Shown one piece after another: positions 35,698 through 44,367 of a stretch of 64,000 bases of DNA (position 1 is the stretch's first letter; each line of letters starts with the position of its first letter). A model generated the notes under the pieces. It saw nothing but the letters and a program-made list of their open reading frames with translations, was not told the DNA's origin and made no database searches. Both the position numbers and the translations under genes were made by a program. This stretch comes from Deltaproteobacteria bacterium CG11_big_fil_rev_8_21_14_0_20_47_16. GTDB taxonomy: Bacteria; UBA10199; GCA-002796325; 1-14-0-20-47-16. The stretch covers positions 186,001 through 250,000 of the forward strand of contig PCXA01000018.1 of the NCBI GenBank assembly GCA_002796325.1, given 5' to 3'.

Positions 35698-37047
35698 ATG
35701 TGTGGCATTGTGGGTGTTTACAATTCTGAAGAAGCGGCAAACCTGGTCTATTTGGGGCTTTACGCGCTTCAACATCGTGGACAGGAAAGCGCCGGAATTG
35801 CAACGGGTGATGGTAAACAGATTCGTCAATTCCGTGGCATGGGCTTGGTTGCTGATATTTTTTCTGAAGATGTCATGAAGAAACTTCCAGGACATTGTGC
35901 AATTGGTCACACGCGATATGCAACATCGGGTGAAACAGTTCTATGTAACGCTCAGCCATTTGTCATGAACTATGCCAAAGGGTGGTTGGCCATTGCACAT
36001 AATGGAAATTTGACGAATGCGACAAAGCTGCGCAAAGAATTGGAAGCAGGTGGTTCCATTTTTCAATCCAGTATGGATTCGGAAGTCTTCATGCATTTGA
36101 TTGCCAATGAACCTGAACGATCACTGAAGGACCGCATTATTTCAGCCTGCCAAGATGTGGAAGGTGCCTATTCACTTCTCTTCTTGGGAGAGGATCTAAT
36201 GATTGCCGTTCGCGATCCGTATGGTTGGCGTCCACTTGTCATCGGTAAAAAGGGTGACACCTATGTTGTTGCTTCAGAGACCTGCGCTTTGGATTTGTTT
36301 GGTGCGACGTTTGAACGCGCCGTTGAGCCGGGTGAAGTAATCATTTGGAATAAAGAGGGCATGAAGAGCTACATGCTCCCCACAAAGCCGGCTAGGCGTG
36401 CGCAGTGTGTGTTTGAATATATTTATTTTGCGCGCCCCGATAGTGATGTTTTTGGACGCAATGTGTATCAGATGCGTGTGGGGTATGGAAAAGAGTTGGC
36501 CAAGAAACACCCAACGAAAGCCGATATTGTCATTCCAGTGCCTGACTCTGGCGTGCCAGCCGCCATCGGTTATGCAGCAGAAGCAGGGCTGCCATTCCAA
36601 ATGGGACTCATTCGTAATCATTATGTGGGCCGTACGTTTATTGAGCCGCAGCAATCTATCCGTAACTTTGGTGTGAAGCTCAAATTGAATCCAGTGCGTG
36701 AAATTTTGAAGGATAAGCGTGTGGTGGTGGTGGATGATTCGATTGTACGTGGCACTACATGCAAAAAAATTGTTGGTATGTTGCGTCGGGCTGGTGCCAA
36801 AGAAATTCATATGCGTATTTCAGCACCGCCAACCAAGTGGCCCTGCTACTATGGGATCGACACACCGACACGTGAAGAACTAATTGCTGCCTCTCACTCC
36901 ATTGAGGAAACTTGCAAATTTATTGGTGCAGATTCATTGGAATACCTTACAGAAGATGAACTCTTCTGGTTCGATAAGAAGCCAGGCGAGTGGTTTTGTG
37001 ATGCCTGTTTTACCGGAAACTACCCCACGCCAGTTGATATAAAGTAA
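35698..37047 (+). CDS. purF: Amidophosphoribosyltransferase
   Basis: The 449-residue enzyme catalyses the first committed step of purine synthesis. The glutaminase nucleophile is Cys2 of MCGIVGVYN, so there is no propeptide apart from the initiator Met. The PRPP loop is VVVVDDSIVRGTT. Cys residues in RAQCVFEY, KWPCYYG and WFCDACF match the four ligands of the [4Fe-4S] cluster of the Bacillus-type enzyme, implying an oxygen-labile enzyme. The upstream longer frame runs into purL and is rejected. AAGGA precedes the start. Confidence 0.96.
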   Translation: MCGIVGVYNSEEAANLVYLGLYALQHRGQESAGIATGDGKQIRQFRGMGLVADIFSEDVMKKLPGHCAIGHTRYATSGETVLCNAQPFVMNYAKGWLAIAHNGNLTNATKLRKELEAGGSIFQSSMDSEVFMHLIANEPERSLKDRIISACQDVEGAYSLLFLGEDLMIAVRDPYGWRPLVIGKKGDTYVVASETCALDLFGATFERAVEPGEVIIWNKEGMKSYMLPTKPARRAQCVFEYIYFARPDSDVFGRNVYQMRVGYGKELAKKHPTKADIVIPVPDSGVPAAIGYAAEAGLPFQMGLIRNHYVGRTFIEPQQSIRNFGVKLKLNPVREILKDKRVVVVDDSIVRGTTCKKIVGMLRRAGAKEIHMRISAPPTKWPCYYGIDTPTREELIAASHSIEETCKFIGADSLEYLTEDELFWFDKKPGEWFCDACFTGNYPTPVDIK

Positions 37048-37049
37048 TC

Positions 37050-37067
37050 AGTTGTAAGCAACTTTTT
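37050..37067 (+). terminator. Weak hairpin-T tract after purF
   Basis: AGTTG-TAAG-CAACT followed by TTTT. The stem is only 5 bp, so termination would be partial; transcription could continue into the small gene at 37101. Confidence 0.35.
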
Positions 37068-37100
37068 GCGTGATCTGCCGATACTATATGTGGAGGTAGC

Positions 37101-37565
37101 ATGGCAAAGCCCATCCAAAAGCATCAGCATATTTTCGCGACAGGCAAGGGGACTTATTATCCAGGTCGTACAAAACCGCTTGTCGGCATTAGATTATCGC
37201 CACTCGCTGCCTACCTTCAATCTCACTACTCTACATTTGCATCTCCTTGTGGCAATAAAGGTGATGTGTATAAAATTACATTGGTGGGGCAACCCGCGCT
37301 ATTTCGGTACGCATTACTGAATGATCGTATTATGCATCATAGTTGCAGTGTCGTTGGTAAGGCAAAAGATGATGACGGGAAGAATCTGATGCCTCACGGA
37401 TCAAGCGTGCCACTGGTTGATCTATCCGTTGGTCTTGCCGAATATTTTGGGATTAAGGGCAGAAAGGGAATTGCACAATTTAAAGTGCGTCCCGTACCCC
37501 ATGATCAATACGATGCAGTGCTAGACTTGATAAAGAGCGGTGTCCTGGTTGCTCATGCTAAATAG
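37101..37565 (+). CDS. Small protein of unknown function, possibly a double-psi beta-barrel (RlpA-like) fold
   Basis: The 154-residue protein has no signal peptide. The C-terminal half (VPLVDLSVGLAEYFGIKG then GIAQFKVRPV) resembles the DLS-x-x-x-A-x-x-LG...G-x-A-x-V pattern that closes double-psi beta-barrel domains such as RlpA and Barwin-like proteins. RlpA itself is exported, so the role must differ if the fold assignment is right. GGAGG precedes the ATG. It ends in an eight-base overlap with the convergent PLP-enzyme gene. Confidence 0.6.
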   Translation: MAKPIQKHQHIFATGKGTYYPGRTKPLVGIRLSPLAAYLQSHYSTFASPCGNKGDVYKITLVGQPALFRYALLNDRIMHHSCSVVGKAKDDDGKNLMPHGSSVPLVDLSVGLAEYFGIKGRKGIAQFKVRPVPHDQYDAVLDLIKSGVLVAHAK

Positions 37566-38700
37566 TCGCAAGTGCTTGATCGACGTCTTTAATTAAATCA
37601 TCCACATCTTCGATACCCACAGACAACCGAATGAGTCCGTCGCTAATACCAATTTTGTCGCGCTCGCTGGCTGGAATGGCCGCATGGGTCATGAGTGCTG
37701 GGTAGCAGAGTAATGACTCTACGCCCCCCAAGCTTTCAGCAAGTGAAAAGAGCTTGAAGGATTCCATAACTTTCTTCGTTTGCGCCACATCGCCCTTAAT
37801 TTCGAACGACATCATACCCGAAAACCCACTCATTTGCTTTTTTGCAAGTGCATGTTGGGGGTGTGATGCAAGACCGGGGTAGAAGACCTTGGATACTTTA
37901 GGATGTTTGGATAAATGTTCTGCAATGGCTTGCGCATTTTTGGCATGTTGCTCCATGCGGATGGCCAAGGTTTTTAAACCACGCAATGTGAGATAACAAT
38001 CCATCGGCCCAGGAACAGCACCAACGGCTTTTTGAATGAATTTTAATTTTTCATACACGTCGTTGTTGTTTGTCATCACACAGCCACCAATTACATCGCT
38101 ATGACCGCCAATGTATTTGGTTGTGCTGTGCAATACAATGTCTGCACCTAGCGCCAATGGTTGTTGGAAGTACGGCGACGCAAATGTGTTGTCGACAATC
38201 GTTAAACAACCCTTTTCTTTGGCTGCTTTCGCAATGGATTCAATGTCGATGACGGTCAAAAGTGGATTGGTAGGGGATTCCAGCCATACCAATTTTGTTT
38301 TGGGGGTCATGGCATTAACAAAGGCATCGGGCCCTGTAGGATTTACAAATGTAAAATTGAGACCCAAATCTTCCATTACCATTTTAAAGAGTCGGTATGT
38401 GCCGCCGTAGACTTCGCTGGAAACCACCATGTGGTCACCGGCCTTCATCAGGTGGCAGATTGCTGCGGTGGCAGCGCAACCAGATGCGTAAGCCAATCCA
38501 TGTTGCGCATTTTCTAGTGACGCCAAACAGTCTTCTAGTGCAGTGCGCGTGGGATTTCCTGCGCGACTGTAATCATAACCTTTGGTGACGCCAACGGCAT
38601 CTTGGGTAAATGTAGATGTTTGATATACAGGAACAATCGTGGCACCCGTTGCAGGATCGGCACCTTGTCCGACATGAATGGCCTTCGTAGCAAATTTCAT
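37558..38700 (-). CDS. Cystathionine gamma-lyase / gamma-synthase family PLP enzyme
   Basis: The 380-residue Cys/Met-metabolism PLP enzyme has an N-terminus typical of the CGL/CGS family (FATKAIHVGQGADPATGAT). It also has YDYSRAGNPTRTALE, the YASGCAA turn and the PLP Lys in HSTTKYIGGHSDVIGG. It follows a cystathionine beta-synthase-like gene with an ATGA overlap, so together they should convert homocysteine to cysteine (reverse transsulfuration). Gamma-lyase is therefore more likely than gamma-synthase (MetB). AAGGAG lies before the ATG. Confidence 0.93.
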   Translation of the reverse strand: MKFATKAIHVGQGADPATGATIVPVYQTSTFTQDAVGVTKGYDYSRAGNPTRTALEDCLASLENAQHGLAYASGCAATAAICHLMKAGDHMVVSSEVYGGTYRLFKMVMEDLGLNFTFVNPTGPDAFVNAMTPKTKLVWLESPTNPLLTVIDIESIAKAAKEKGCLTIVDNTFASPYFQQPLALGADIVLHSTTKYIGGHSDVIGGCVMTNNNDVYEKLKFIQKAVGAVPGPMDCYLTLRGLKTLAIRMEQHAKNAQAIAEHLSKHPKVSKVFYPGLASHPQHALAKKQMSGFSGMMSFEIKGDVAQTKKVMESFKLFSLAESLGGVESLLCYPALMTHAAIPASERDKIGISDGLIRLSVGIEDVDDLIKDVDQALATI

Positions 38701-40058
38701 GCATGCTCCTTTTGGTTCTGCCAGTAGTTGATTAAGTCGATTCGTGAAATAACGCCAACAGGCTTGCCATGGTCTTGCACTAAAATTGCGTGTGTTCCTG
38801 CAATCAAGAGGCGATAGGCCTCAGAAATGTTGGTTGTCACATCTAGCGCGGGAAGTGGTTTGCCCATAATGACGCCGACTGTTTGGTGTGACAGGTTGGC
38901 ACCGTCATACATGAGCTTCATGAGTGTGTCTTCATGGATGCTACCCACGCTCTTGCCATCATCAATAACGGGAATTTGAGAAATTTCATGCTCGTGCATG
39001 AGCGTTATGGCGTCACTTGCCGAGTTTGCAGATGTAACGGAAAGAATCTTTTGTGTTTCTGTCTTGGTTGCCAAAATTTCACTGATGTTTGTTTTCTTGG
39101 GTGCAAAATGGACGAAGCCATTTTCTTGTAGCCACTGATCTGAAAATATCTTGGTGATGTAATTGCGACCTGTATCAGGCAAAACCACAACGATGTTTTT
39201 GGGTTCGGTGAGGCGCATGGCATATTTAATGGCGCCAGAAACTGCTGTGCCAGAGGAACCCCCAACCATTAAGCCTTCTTCGCGGGCCAACCGGCGTGTC
39301 ATATAGAAGGATTCCTTGTCGCCCACGCGAATCATTTCATCGATCAGCTCGTGGTGAAAATTACGTGGGATAAAGTCTTCACCGATACCCTCGACTTTAT
39401 AAGGCTTGGGTGTATCACCTGAAAGAATGGAGCCTTCTGGATCAATCCCCACCACAAATATCTTTGGATTCTTTTCTTTGAGATAGCGAGAGATTCCCGA
39501 AATAGTGCCGCAGGTGCCCATGGCAACGACCAATACATCGATTTTCCCTTCAGTTTGTTCCCAGATTTCAGGTCCTGTTGTCAGATAGTGCGCCATGGGG
39601 TTTTCAGGATTATTATATTGGTCCGGGCGAAATGAGTTGGGAATTTCTTTGGCAAGCCGGTTGGCCACTTGAATATATTGTTGGGGGGAATCGGGTGGAA
39701 CGTCTGTTGGTGTCACCACAACTTCGGCACCATAGGCACGAAGTAAAGCCCGCTTTTCTTCACTCATCTTGTCGGGCAACACGCAAATACAGCGATAGCC
39801 TTTTACTGCAGCAACCATTGCAATGCCAACGCCCGTGTTGCCGGCAGTGGGTTCAATGATGGTGCCACCCGGTTTGAGGAGGCCTGCCTTTTCAGCGGCT
39901 GCAATCATTTGAATGCCCACACGGTCTTTGATGCTGCCACCCGGATTCATGCATTCTACTTTGGCGTAAATGGGTGATGAAATATCACCAATGACTTTGT
40001 TCAACTTTACAAGTGGTGTGTGACCTACGGCTTCTAAGATGTTATTTGCGACTTTCAT
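38697..40058 (-). CDS. Cystathionine beta-synthase-type enzyme with C-terminal CBS pair
   Basis: The 453-residue fold-type II PLP enzyme has its PLP Lys in NPGGSIKDRVG, EPTAGNTGVGIAMVAA, the GTCGTISGISRYLK phosphate loop and GGSSGTAVSGA. A pair of CBS domains (about 330-450) ends the protein, as in cystathionine beta-synthases, where they bind adenosyl ligands. Cysteine synthases normally lack them. The ATG at 40058 follows GGGGG; the longer frame enters the divergent dehydrogenase gene. It is coupled to the gamma-lyase gene downstream. Confidence 0.92.
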   Translation of the reverse strand: MKVANNILEAVGHTPLVKLNKVIGDISSPIYAKVECMNPGGSIKDRVGIQMIAAAEKAGLLKPGGTIIEPTAGNTGVGIAMVAAVKGYRCICVLPDKMSEEKRALLRAYGAEVVVTPTDVPPDSPQQYIQVANRLAKEIPNSFRPDQYNNPENPMAHYLTTGPEIWEQTEGKIDVLVVAMGTCGTISGISRYLKEKNPKIFVVGIDPEGSILSGDTPKPYKVEGIGEDFIPRNFHHELIDEMIRVGDKESFYMTRRLAREEGLMVGGSSGTAVSGAIKYAMRLTEPKNIVVVLPDTGRNYITKIFSDQWLQENGFVHFAPKKTNISEILATKTETQKILSVTSANSASDAITLMHEHEISQIPVIDDGKSVGSIHEDTLMKLMYDGANLSHQTVGVIMGKPLPALDVTTNISEAYRLLIAGTHAILVQDHGKPVGVISRIDLINYWQNQKEHA

Positions 40059-40148
40059 TGAACCCCCAGTTGGTGAATGATGCAAAGCGGCATAAACAAA
40101 GCAAATCCTTTGACAGTATTCAAGGGAAAGACTTAGGAAAAAGCATCC

Positions 40149-41312
40149 ATGTCCCAATTTAACTTCTTTCAGTTCGGTGTACCCACCCATATTGTCTTTG
40201 GTGAAGGTGTTGCATCTGATTTTTCAGCAGAGTTGGCCCGTTTTGCCATGAAACGACCCATGTTGGTCTGTGATCATTTTTTGAGAGAGAGTGGCGCGAT
40301 TGGCGCAATACGAGACGGTTTGCTGCAATCTGGACTTCACATTGCCGGTGAATTTTTTGATGTGGCGCATCCCGCGAGTGTTCGCATCGTAAAAGAATTG
40401 GCATTCGAGGCACGTGAACAGAATGCTGACAGTTTTGTCGTGATTGGCGGGGGATCGGTCATGGATGTGGCCAAGGCAGCCAACATTTTACTGACCCATG
40501 GTGGTGACTTGGTTGCTGACTATTCAGGTGCTCAAACGATTCCGGGTCCACTCAAGCCACTAGTGGCCATTCCCACAACCGCAGGTACAGGTAGTGAAGT
40601 CACTCAGGCAGCGGTGTTGTATGATGAATCCCAGGGTGTAAAGCTGAGTTTTGTAGATGATTATTTGCGTCCCCATCTTGCAGTATTGGACCCACTACTA
40701 ACGTTGAGCCTGCCACCATTTTTGACAGCGGCAACCGGCATGGATGCACTGACCCATGCAGTAGAAGCGTGGACAAGTGTGCAGTCGAATCCATTTTCAG
40801 ACGCATTAGCCAAACATGCCATTCATTTGGTGATGCATCATTTGCTCCCTGCTGTGATTGATGGCGATGATCTGGATGCACGCAAAGGGATGCTGACTGC
40901 ATCCACCATGGCAGGAGTAGCGTTTGATCATGCGATGGTGGGTGTGACTCATGCAATGACGCATGCGGTGGAAGCAGTTGCCCATGTCCATCATGGTACG
41001 GCCAATGCCATTTTATTACCGTGGGGGATGACATATAACCGCGATGTATGTGCAGACCGATACGTGGAGTTGGCATCGCGCGTGGGCATAACAGGCAAGT
41101 GTGATGTTGATACGATTATTCAGCAGATGCGCCAATTAGTCGTAGAGTTGGAGCGCAAGTGTGGTCTCCCAACACGCCTACGCGATGTGAATGTGCAAAA
41201 GGATCAACTTCCCAAGATTGCATCACTGGCAGCACAAGATGGCACAACAGTTTATAATCCGCGCGAAGTGGATGAAGCTGAGATTCTAAAACTGCTCGAA
41301 CAAGCGTGGTAG
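40149..41312 (+). CDS. Iron-containing alcohol dehydrogenase
   Basis: The 387-residue protein has the NAD-binding GGGSVMDVAKAANILL and TTAGTGSEVTQAAV. Family signatures GMDALTHAVEAW and THAMTHAVEAVAHVHHGTANAILLP contain the metal-binding His residues. Fe-ADH substrates vary (primary alcohols, lactaldehyde, 1,3-propanediol), so no specific activity is assigned. It lies next to an SCP2-like gene nine bases downstream, suggesting a lipid-derived alcohol or aldehyde; that is inference. Confidence 0.92.
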   Translation: MSQFNFFQFGVPTHIVFGEGVASDFSAELARFAMKRPMLVCDHFLRESGAIGAIRDGLLQSGLHIAGEFFDVAHPASVRIVKELAFEAREQNADSFVVIGGGSVMDVAKAANILLTHGGDLVADYSGAQTIPGPLKPLVAIPTTAGTGSEVTQAAVLYDESQGVKLSFVDDYLRPHLAVLDPLLTLSLPPFLTAATGMDALTHAVEAWTSVQSNPFSDALAKHAIHLVMHHLLPAVIDGDDLDARKGMLTASTMAGVAFDHAMVGVTHAMTHAVEAVAHVHHGTANAILLPWGMTYNRDVCADRYVELASRVGITGKCDVDTIIQQMRQLVVELERKCGLPTRLRDVNVQKDQLPKIASLAAQDGTTVYNPREVDEAEILKLLEQAW

Positions 41313-41320
41313 GGGGATAA

Positions 41321-41716
41321 ATGGTCTATTTTAAATCGTCGGAAGAACTACAGAAAGTGTTGGGCGGTTTTTTTCAACTCTTAGGGCAACATCCGCAATT
41401 GGGCCCAAAGTTTTTACATTCTAAATTAGTTGTCCGATTTAATTATCGTGAACCGGAATTAAGTATTACTGCAGATTGTACAGGCTCAAATGTTATAATT
41501 ACATTCAATGACACCACCAAAAAACCTGAAGTGGAAATGGATATGAAGGCGGATGTGGCTCATGAATTTTGGATTGGCAAAATTAATTTGCTCGTGGCGT
41601 TGGGGCGTCGCCAAATGATTGCACGGGGGCATATTCCCAAAATTTTAAAACTTCTCCCCATTCTTAAACCCGCCCACGAACTCTATCGGCAATACATCGA
41701 ATCGTTTTCACTTTAG
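41321..41716 (+). CDS. SCP2-like lipid-binding protein
   Basis: The 131-residue protein has the SCP2 pattern: LVVRFNYREPELSITADC, VIITFNDTTKKPEVEMDMKAD, FWIGKINLLVALGRRQMIARG and a closing LKPAHELYRQYIE. It lacks a signal peptide. GGGGGATAA precedes the ATG. Likely co-transcribed with the iron alcohol dehydrogenase. Sequence similarity to the SCP2 protein at 7111 is only at the level of fold. Confidence 0.8.
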   Translation: MVYFKSSEELQKVLGGFFQLLGQHPQLGPKFLHSKLVVRFNYREPELSITADCTGSNVIITFNDTTKKPEVEMDMKADVAHEFWIGKINLLVALGRRQMIARGHIPKILKLLPILKPAHELYRQYIESFSL

Positions 41717-41739
41717 TCGCCTCAAGACTTTTTCTAATG

Positions 41740-41966
41740 ACAACCAAATTTACCTCGCCGTCTCGCTCGTCGGGCACGACGTCGGTTTTTCGTTACGGCG
41801 AAAAACCGCTTACCCTTCGCCTCTCGGCTACGGGTACTTCTTCGTCCACCCGCTACGCAGGTACCCGGACTCGGTCGTCACTCTCGCCGTGTGTGGCAAA
41901 GAACCATGGATACACACAGCGAAGAGAGTCACACCGAAGCGAGACGGCGTCGTTAAATTTGGTTGT
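41740..41966. repeat. Palindromic multi-hairpin element with imperfect terminal inverted repeats
   Basis: Outer arms 41740-41767 and 41938-41966 pair as 13 bp, a short internal loop and 12 bp. Inside lie at least four more hairpins: CGTCG/CGACG (41768-41781), CGGTTTTTCG/CGAAAAACCG (41783-41808), CGGGTAC/GTACCCG (41831-41867), and an ACTCTCGC...GTGTGT stem (41880-41929). The element fills most of the 402-base gap between two convergent genes. No transposase and no clear target duplication. The open frame across it is Ser/Thr/Arg-rich and looks non-coding. Likely a non-autonomous repeat. Confidence 0.7.
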
Positions 41967-42118
41967 AGCCAATGGCATTTTTGCCATCGTCATACGACTA
42001 CGCTCATAAACGCGCCTTGATACTCAGTACAACGTAGTTCTCCGAATGAAATGGCGAGCTCACTTGAGTGAAGTATTGGCGCGGGCTGGGTGACGCCCGG
42101 AGGTTCCCTACGAATGAA
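41967..42118. other. Rest of the convergent intergenic region: further short hairpins
   Basis: ATGGCA-TTTT-TGCCAT (41972-41987) and a GGGC/GCCC stem near 42084-42097 lie between the palindromic element and the mqnC stop. TAGTTC (near 42035) and GAACTA (42116-42121) are inverted. No gene, promoter or good T-tract terminator is visible. Confidence 0.4.
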
Positions 42119-43144
42119 CTATTTGCAAGCTGGAATTGGGAATGGTTGGCGCATGACAGGGGTGAGGCCGCGGGCGCGGACCCAGTTGAGAACCTGATCG
42201 GTATTGTTTTCAATGGTGGCACCCGCTAGCTGAGTCACTTGATCTTCAAGCGGAATGTCAAAATCGTTTGCACCATAGAGTAGTGCTTCGGGGCCTTTTT
42301 CATGTTGGGTTAAGATCGATGCCCGAACGTGGGGAATATTATCAAGATACAATCGTGAAATGGCAATAGTGCGCAGGTAGTCATCGTTACTTGTAACGCT
42401 GCCACCCAATGCCGTGTTTTGAGATTGGTATGTCCACATCAGAAAACTTGCAAAGCCACCGGTTTCATCTTGCAAGTTGCGCAAGTGGCGAAGGTGCTCC
42501 ACGCGTGCCTCATAGGGTTCACCAAATCCAATAACCATTGTGGCGGTTGTCCCCATACCCAAGCGCTGCGCGGTGCGCATGCCGTTAATATACTCTGCAA
42601 CCGAATATTTTTTGGGGGACAATTTTTTGCGCCATTCGTCGGTTAAAATTTCGGCACCACCACCTGGAATCCAACGAAGCCCCGCAGCCATCAAGCGCTT
42701 CAAACAGTCTTCAAGTGAGATTTTGGAACTTTTCGCAATCCAGATTGCTTCCACAATGGTGGGCCCATAGATTTCAATGCGATCACCGTAACGCTCACGC
42801 ATGGCGCGAAAGAGGGTTTCATAGTGTTCGACCTTCAGTTTGGGGTGAAATCCGCCTTCCATGGCAACCATGGAGCCCCCACGCTCCACTAACTGGTCTA
42901 CTTTGGCGAAGATTTGATCCTGTGTGAGTACGTAGGCATCTTTGTCACCGGGGCGGCGATAAAAGGCGCAGTAGACGCAATCGGCCACACAGACATTGGT
43001 CAGGCTGACAATGCGCATGATGACATAGCTGGCAGTGTTGTCGGGGTGGTGTTGCAATTTAGCTTCAGAGGCAAGTTGAGACAGTTCTTCTAAGCTGCTG
43101 TTTTTAAAGAGGTTTATTGTTGCTTTGTCGCTTAGTCGGCTCAT
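42119..43144 (-). CDS. mqnC: Cyclic dehypoxanthine futalosine synthase (radical SAM)
   Basis: The 341-residue radical-SAM enzyme of the futalosine menaquinone pathway has its [4Fe-4S] motif in CVADCVYCAFYR. MqnC-typical blocks follow: GGSMVAMEGGFHPKL, IPGGGAEILTDEWR, MGTTATMVIGFGEPYE and SFLMWTYQSQNTALGG. It cyclises dehypoxanthine futalosine. No other mqn gene is in the window. Start choice is uncertain: ATG 43144 (MSRLSDKAT) or ATG 43159; neither has a well-spaced Shine-Dalgarno. Confidence 0.93.
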   Translation of the reverse strand: MSRLSDKATINLFKNSSLEELSQLASEAKLQHHPDNTASYVIMRIVSLTNVCVADCVYCAFYRRPGDKDAYVLTQDQIFAKVDQLVERGGSMVAMEGGFHPKLKVEHYETLFRAMRERYGDRIEIYGPTIVEAIWIAKSSKISLEDCLKRLMAAGLRWIPGGGAEILTDEWRKKLSPKKYSVAEYINGMRTAQRLGMGTTATMVIGFGEPYEARVEHLRHLRNLQDETGGFASFLMWTYQSQNTALGGSVTSNDDYLRTIAISRLYLDNIPHVRASILTQHEKGPEALLYGANDFDIPLEDQVTQLAGATIENNTDQVLNWVRARGLTPVMRQPFPIPACK

Positions 43145-43212
43145 GGTAGTCTGGCGCATAGCCCTTTCGACGCGGCCTGTCAAATCCCCGCAACTTTTTC
43201 GGAAATATGCCG

Positions 43213-44346
43213 ATGAGTAGGGTGATGAAATCAACTTCCCCAATTGCCTATATTGTAGTGGCATTGACCATGCTGGGTGCTGCTGCGTGTACTAAGCCAA
43301 ATGTCTTTGCTGATTATCGCCAGGAAGTCTTTCCACAGACCGCGATTAATGAATCAAGTGAGAAGGTCATTCGGATTGTAAATCCCTATTCCGACCAAGC
43401 CCAGAAAATTGGTGGTATCGGTTTTGATGGGGGTGGCAATCAGGATGGGAATTTTGAAATCGCCCACATTGTGGTTGCAGGTAAAATTGTTCCCAAGTCC
43501 AACATCGTTGTGCCGGCGGGTGCAACATTGGAAGTCCATATGGTGTATCATCCCCAAAAAATGGTGACGACATATGCGCAATATGGGGGGTGGGTGACGG
43601 GTGAACCAATTCGCGAGGTGCCACTCGCACCGAATGAAAGTGCACCGAAAGCGTCGGAAACACCGGTTCATCGTGGCATGCTGGATATCACTTATCATTC
43701 ACCTGAAGAAGGTATCGTACAAGTAGAGCTCGTGGGCACAGCTGAGCCGGGTAAAAATGGAGAGCGTGAATCAGGTGGTGGTGCAGGCAGTGAATGTGAA
43801 GCAAAAGATACAACGGCGTGCTTTAAGGGAACATTCTCGATCACCATTGAAGGTTTGGTTAAGGGTGATCCAATTGCATATCCTATGAGTGGTCCAGTGC
43901 CCATTGAGATTGAATCGGGTACGGCGCGTATGTCCATGGATAAATTCCCACATGTCCTGATTGTCTTAAAGGGGAATGGCCCAGGAGAGCCGCTTGAGGG
44001 GCAACCGCTATCATCACTTTCAATTGTTGTATCTGGTGCTAAAGGTATTACGGCTGTTGGATCGTTTGATGGTAGCAGCATTAGTTTGCAAGGTGTGGGA
44101 ATGCGTATTCGTATTCGCCCTGGTGAGATACTAGAAGAGGATATTAATCCTAGCATGGATGCCATGGCAGACTTTGAAATTAACGATATTGATCTTAATA
44201 CGACAGAACCACTGACAACAGGTGAAATTACATTTAATCTGGATACGACTCTGTCAGATAAACCCTCTGGCAATGAGATTATTGATGGCTTTTTGGCCGG
44301 AGCCCATGTTGTTGTAGAAATGAAGGGTCTGCTTGATTTGCCATAG
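43213..44346 (+). CDS. Large lipoprotein of unknown function
   Basis: The 377-residue protein has a signal peptide with lipobox MLGAAACTKPN. The mature part is beta-rich: NESSEKVIRIVNPYSDQAQKI and VPAGATLEVHMVYHP resemble ASPM/SPD-2/Hydin-type Ig domains that follow a lipoprotein anchor. A second, Gly/Ser-linked half carries a possible disulfide (SECEAKDTTACFKG). No specific family. Possible ATGs at 43207, 43213 and 43225; GGA nine bases before 43213 decides, weakly. Confidence 0.75.
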   Translation: MSRVMKSTSPIAYIVVALTMLGAAACTKPNVFADYRQEVFPQTAINESSEKVIRIVNPYSDQAQKIGGIGFDGGGNQDGNFEIAHIVVAGKIVPKSNIVVPAGATLEVHMVYHPQKMVTTYAQYGGWVTGEPIREVPLAPNESAPKASETPVHRGMLDITYHSPEEGIVQVELVGTAEPGKNGERESGGGAGSECEAKDTTACFKGTFSITIEGLVKGDPIAYPMSGPVPIEIESGTARMSMDKFPHVLIVLKGNGPGEPLEGQPLSSLSIVVSGAKGITAVGSFDGSSISLQGVGMRIRIRPGEILEEDINPSMDAMADFEINDIDLNTTEPLTTGEITFNLDTTLSDKPSGNEIIDGFLAGAHVVVEMKGLLDLP

Positions 44347-44367
44347 CAATCCTGTTAGACGCGCCCC

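Noticed and set aside
40059..40190. N-terminal extension of the cystathionine beta-synthase-like gene
   Set aside because: It would overlap the divergent alcohol dehydrogenase; MKVANNILEAVGHTPL after GGGGG is the normal family start.
41740..41966. Integron attC site or IS element
   Set aside because: No integrase, transposase or recognisable core sites, and no clear target-site duplication.
41737..42009. 90-codon open frame across the palindromic element
   Set aside because: Composition is Ser/Thr/Arg-rich, the frame follows nested hairpins, there is no Shine-Dalgarno and it resembles no protein. Treated as non-coding.
43155..43183. TTGACA-N17-TATGCG promoter for mqnC
   Set aside because: The -35 is perfect but the -10 is poor and would overlap one of the two possible start codons; evidence is too weak to call.
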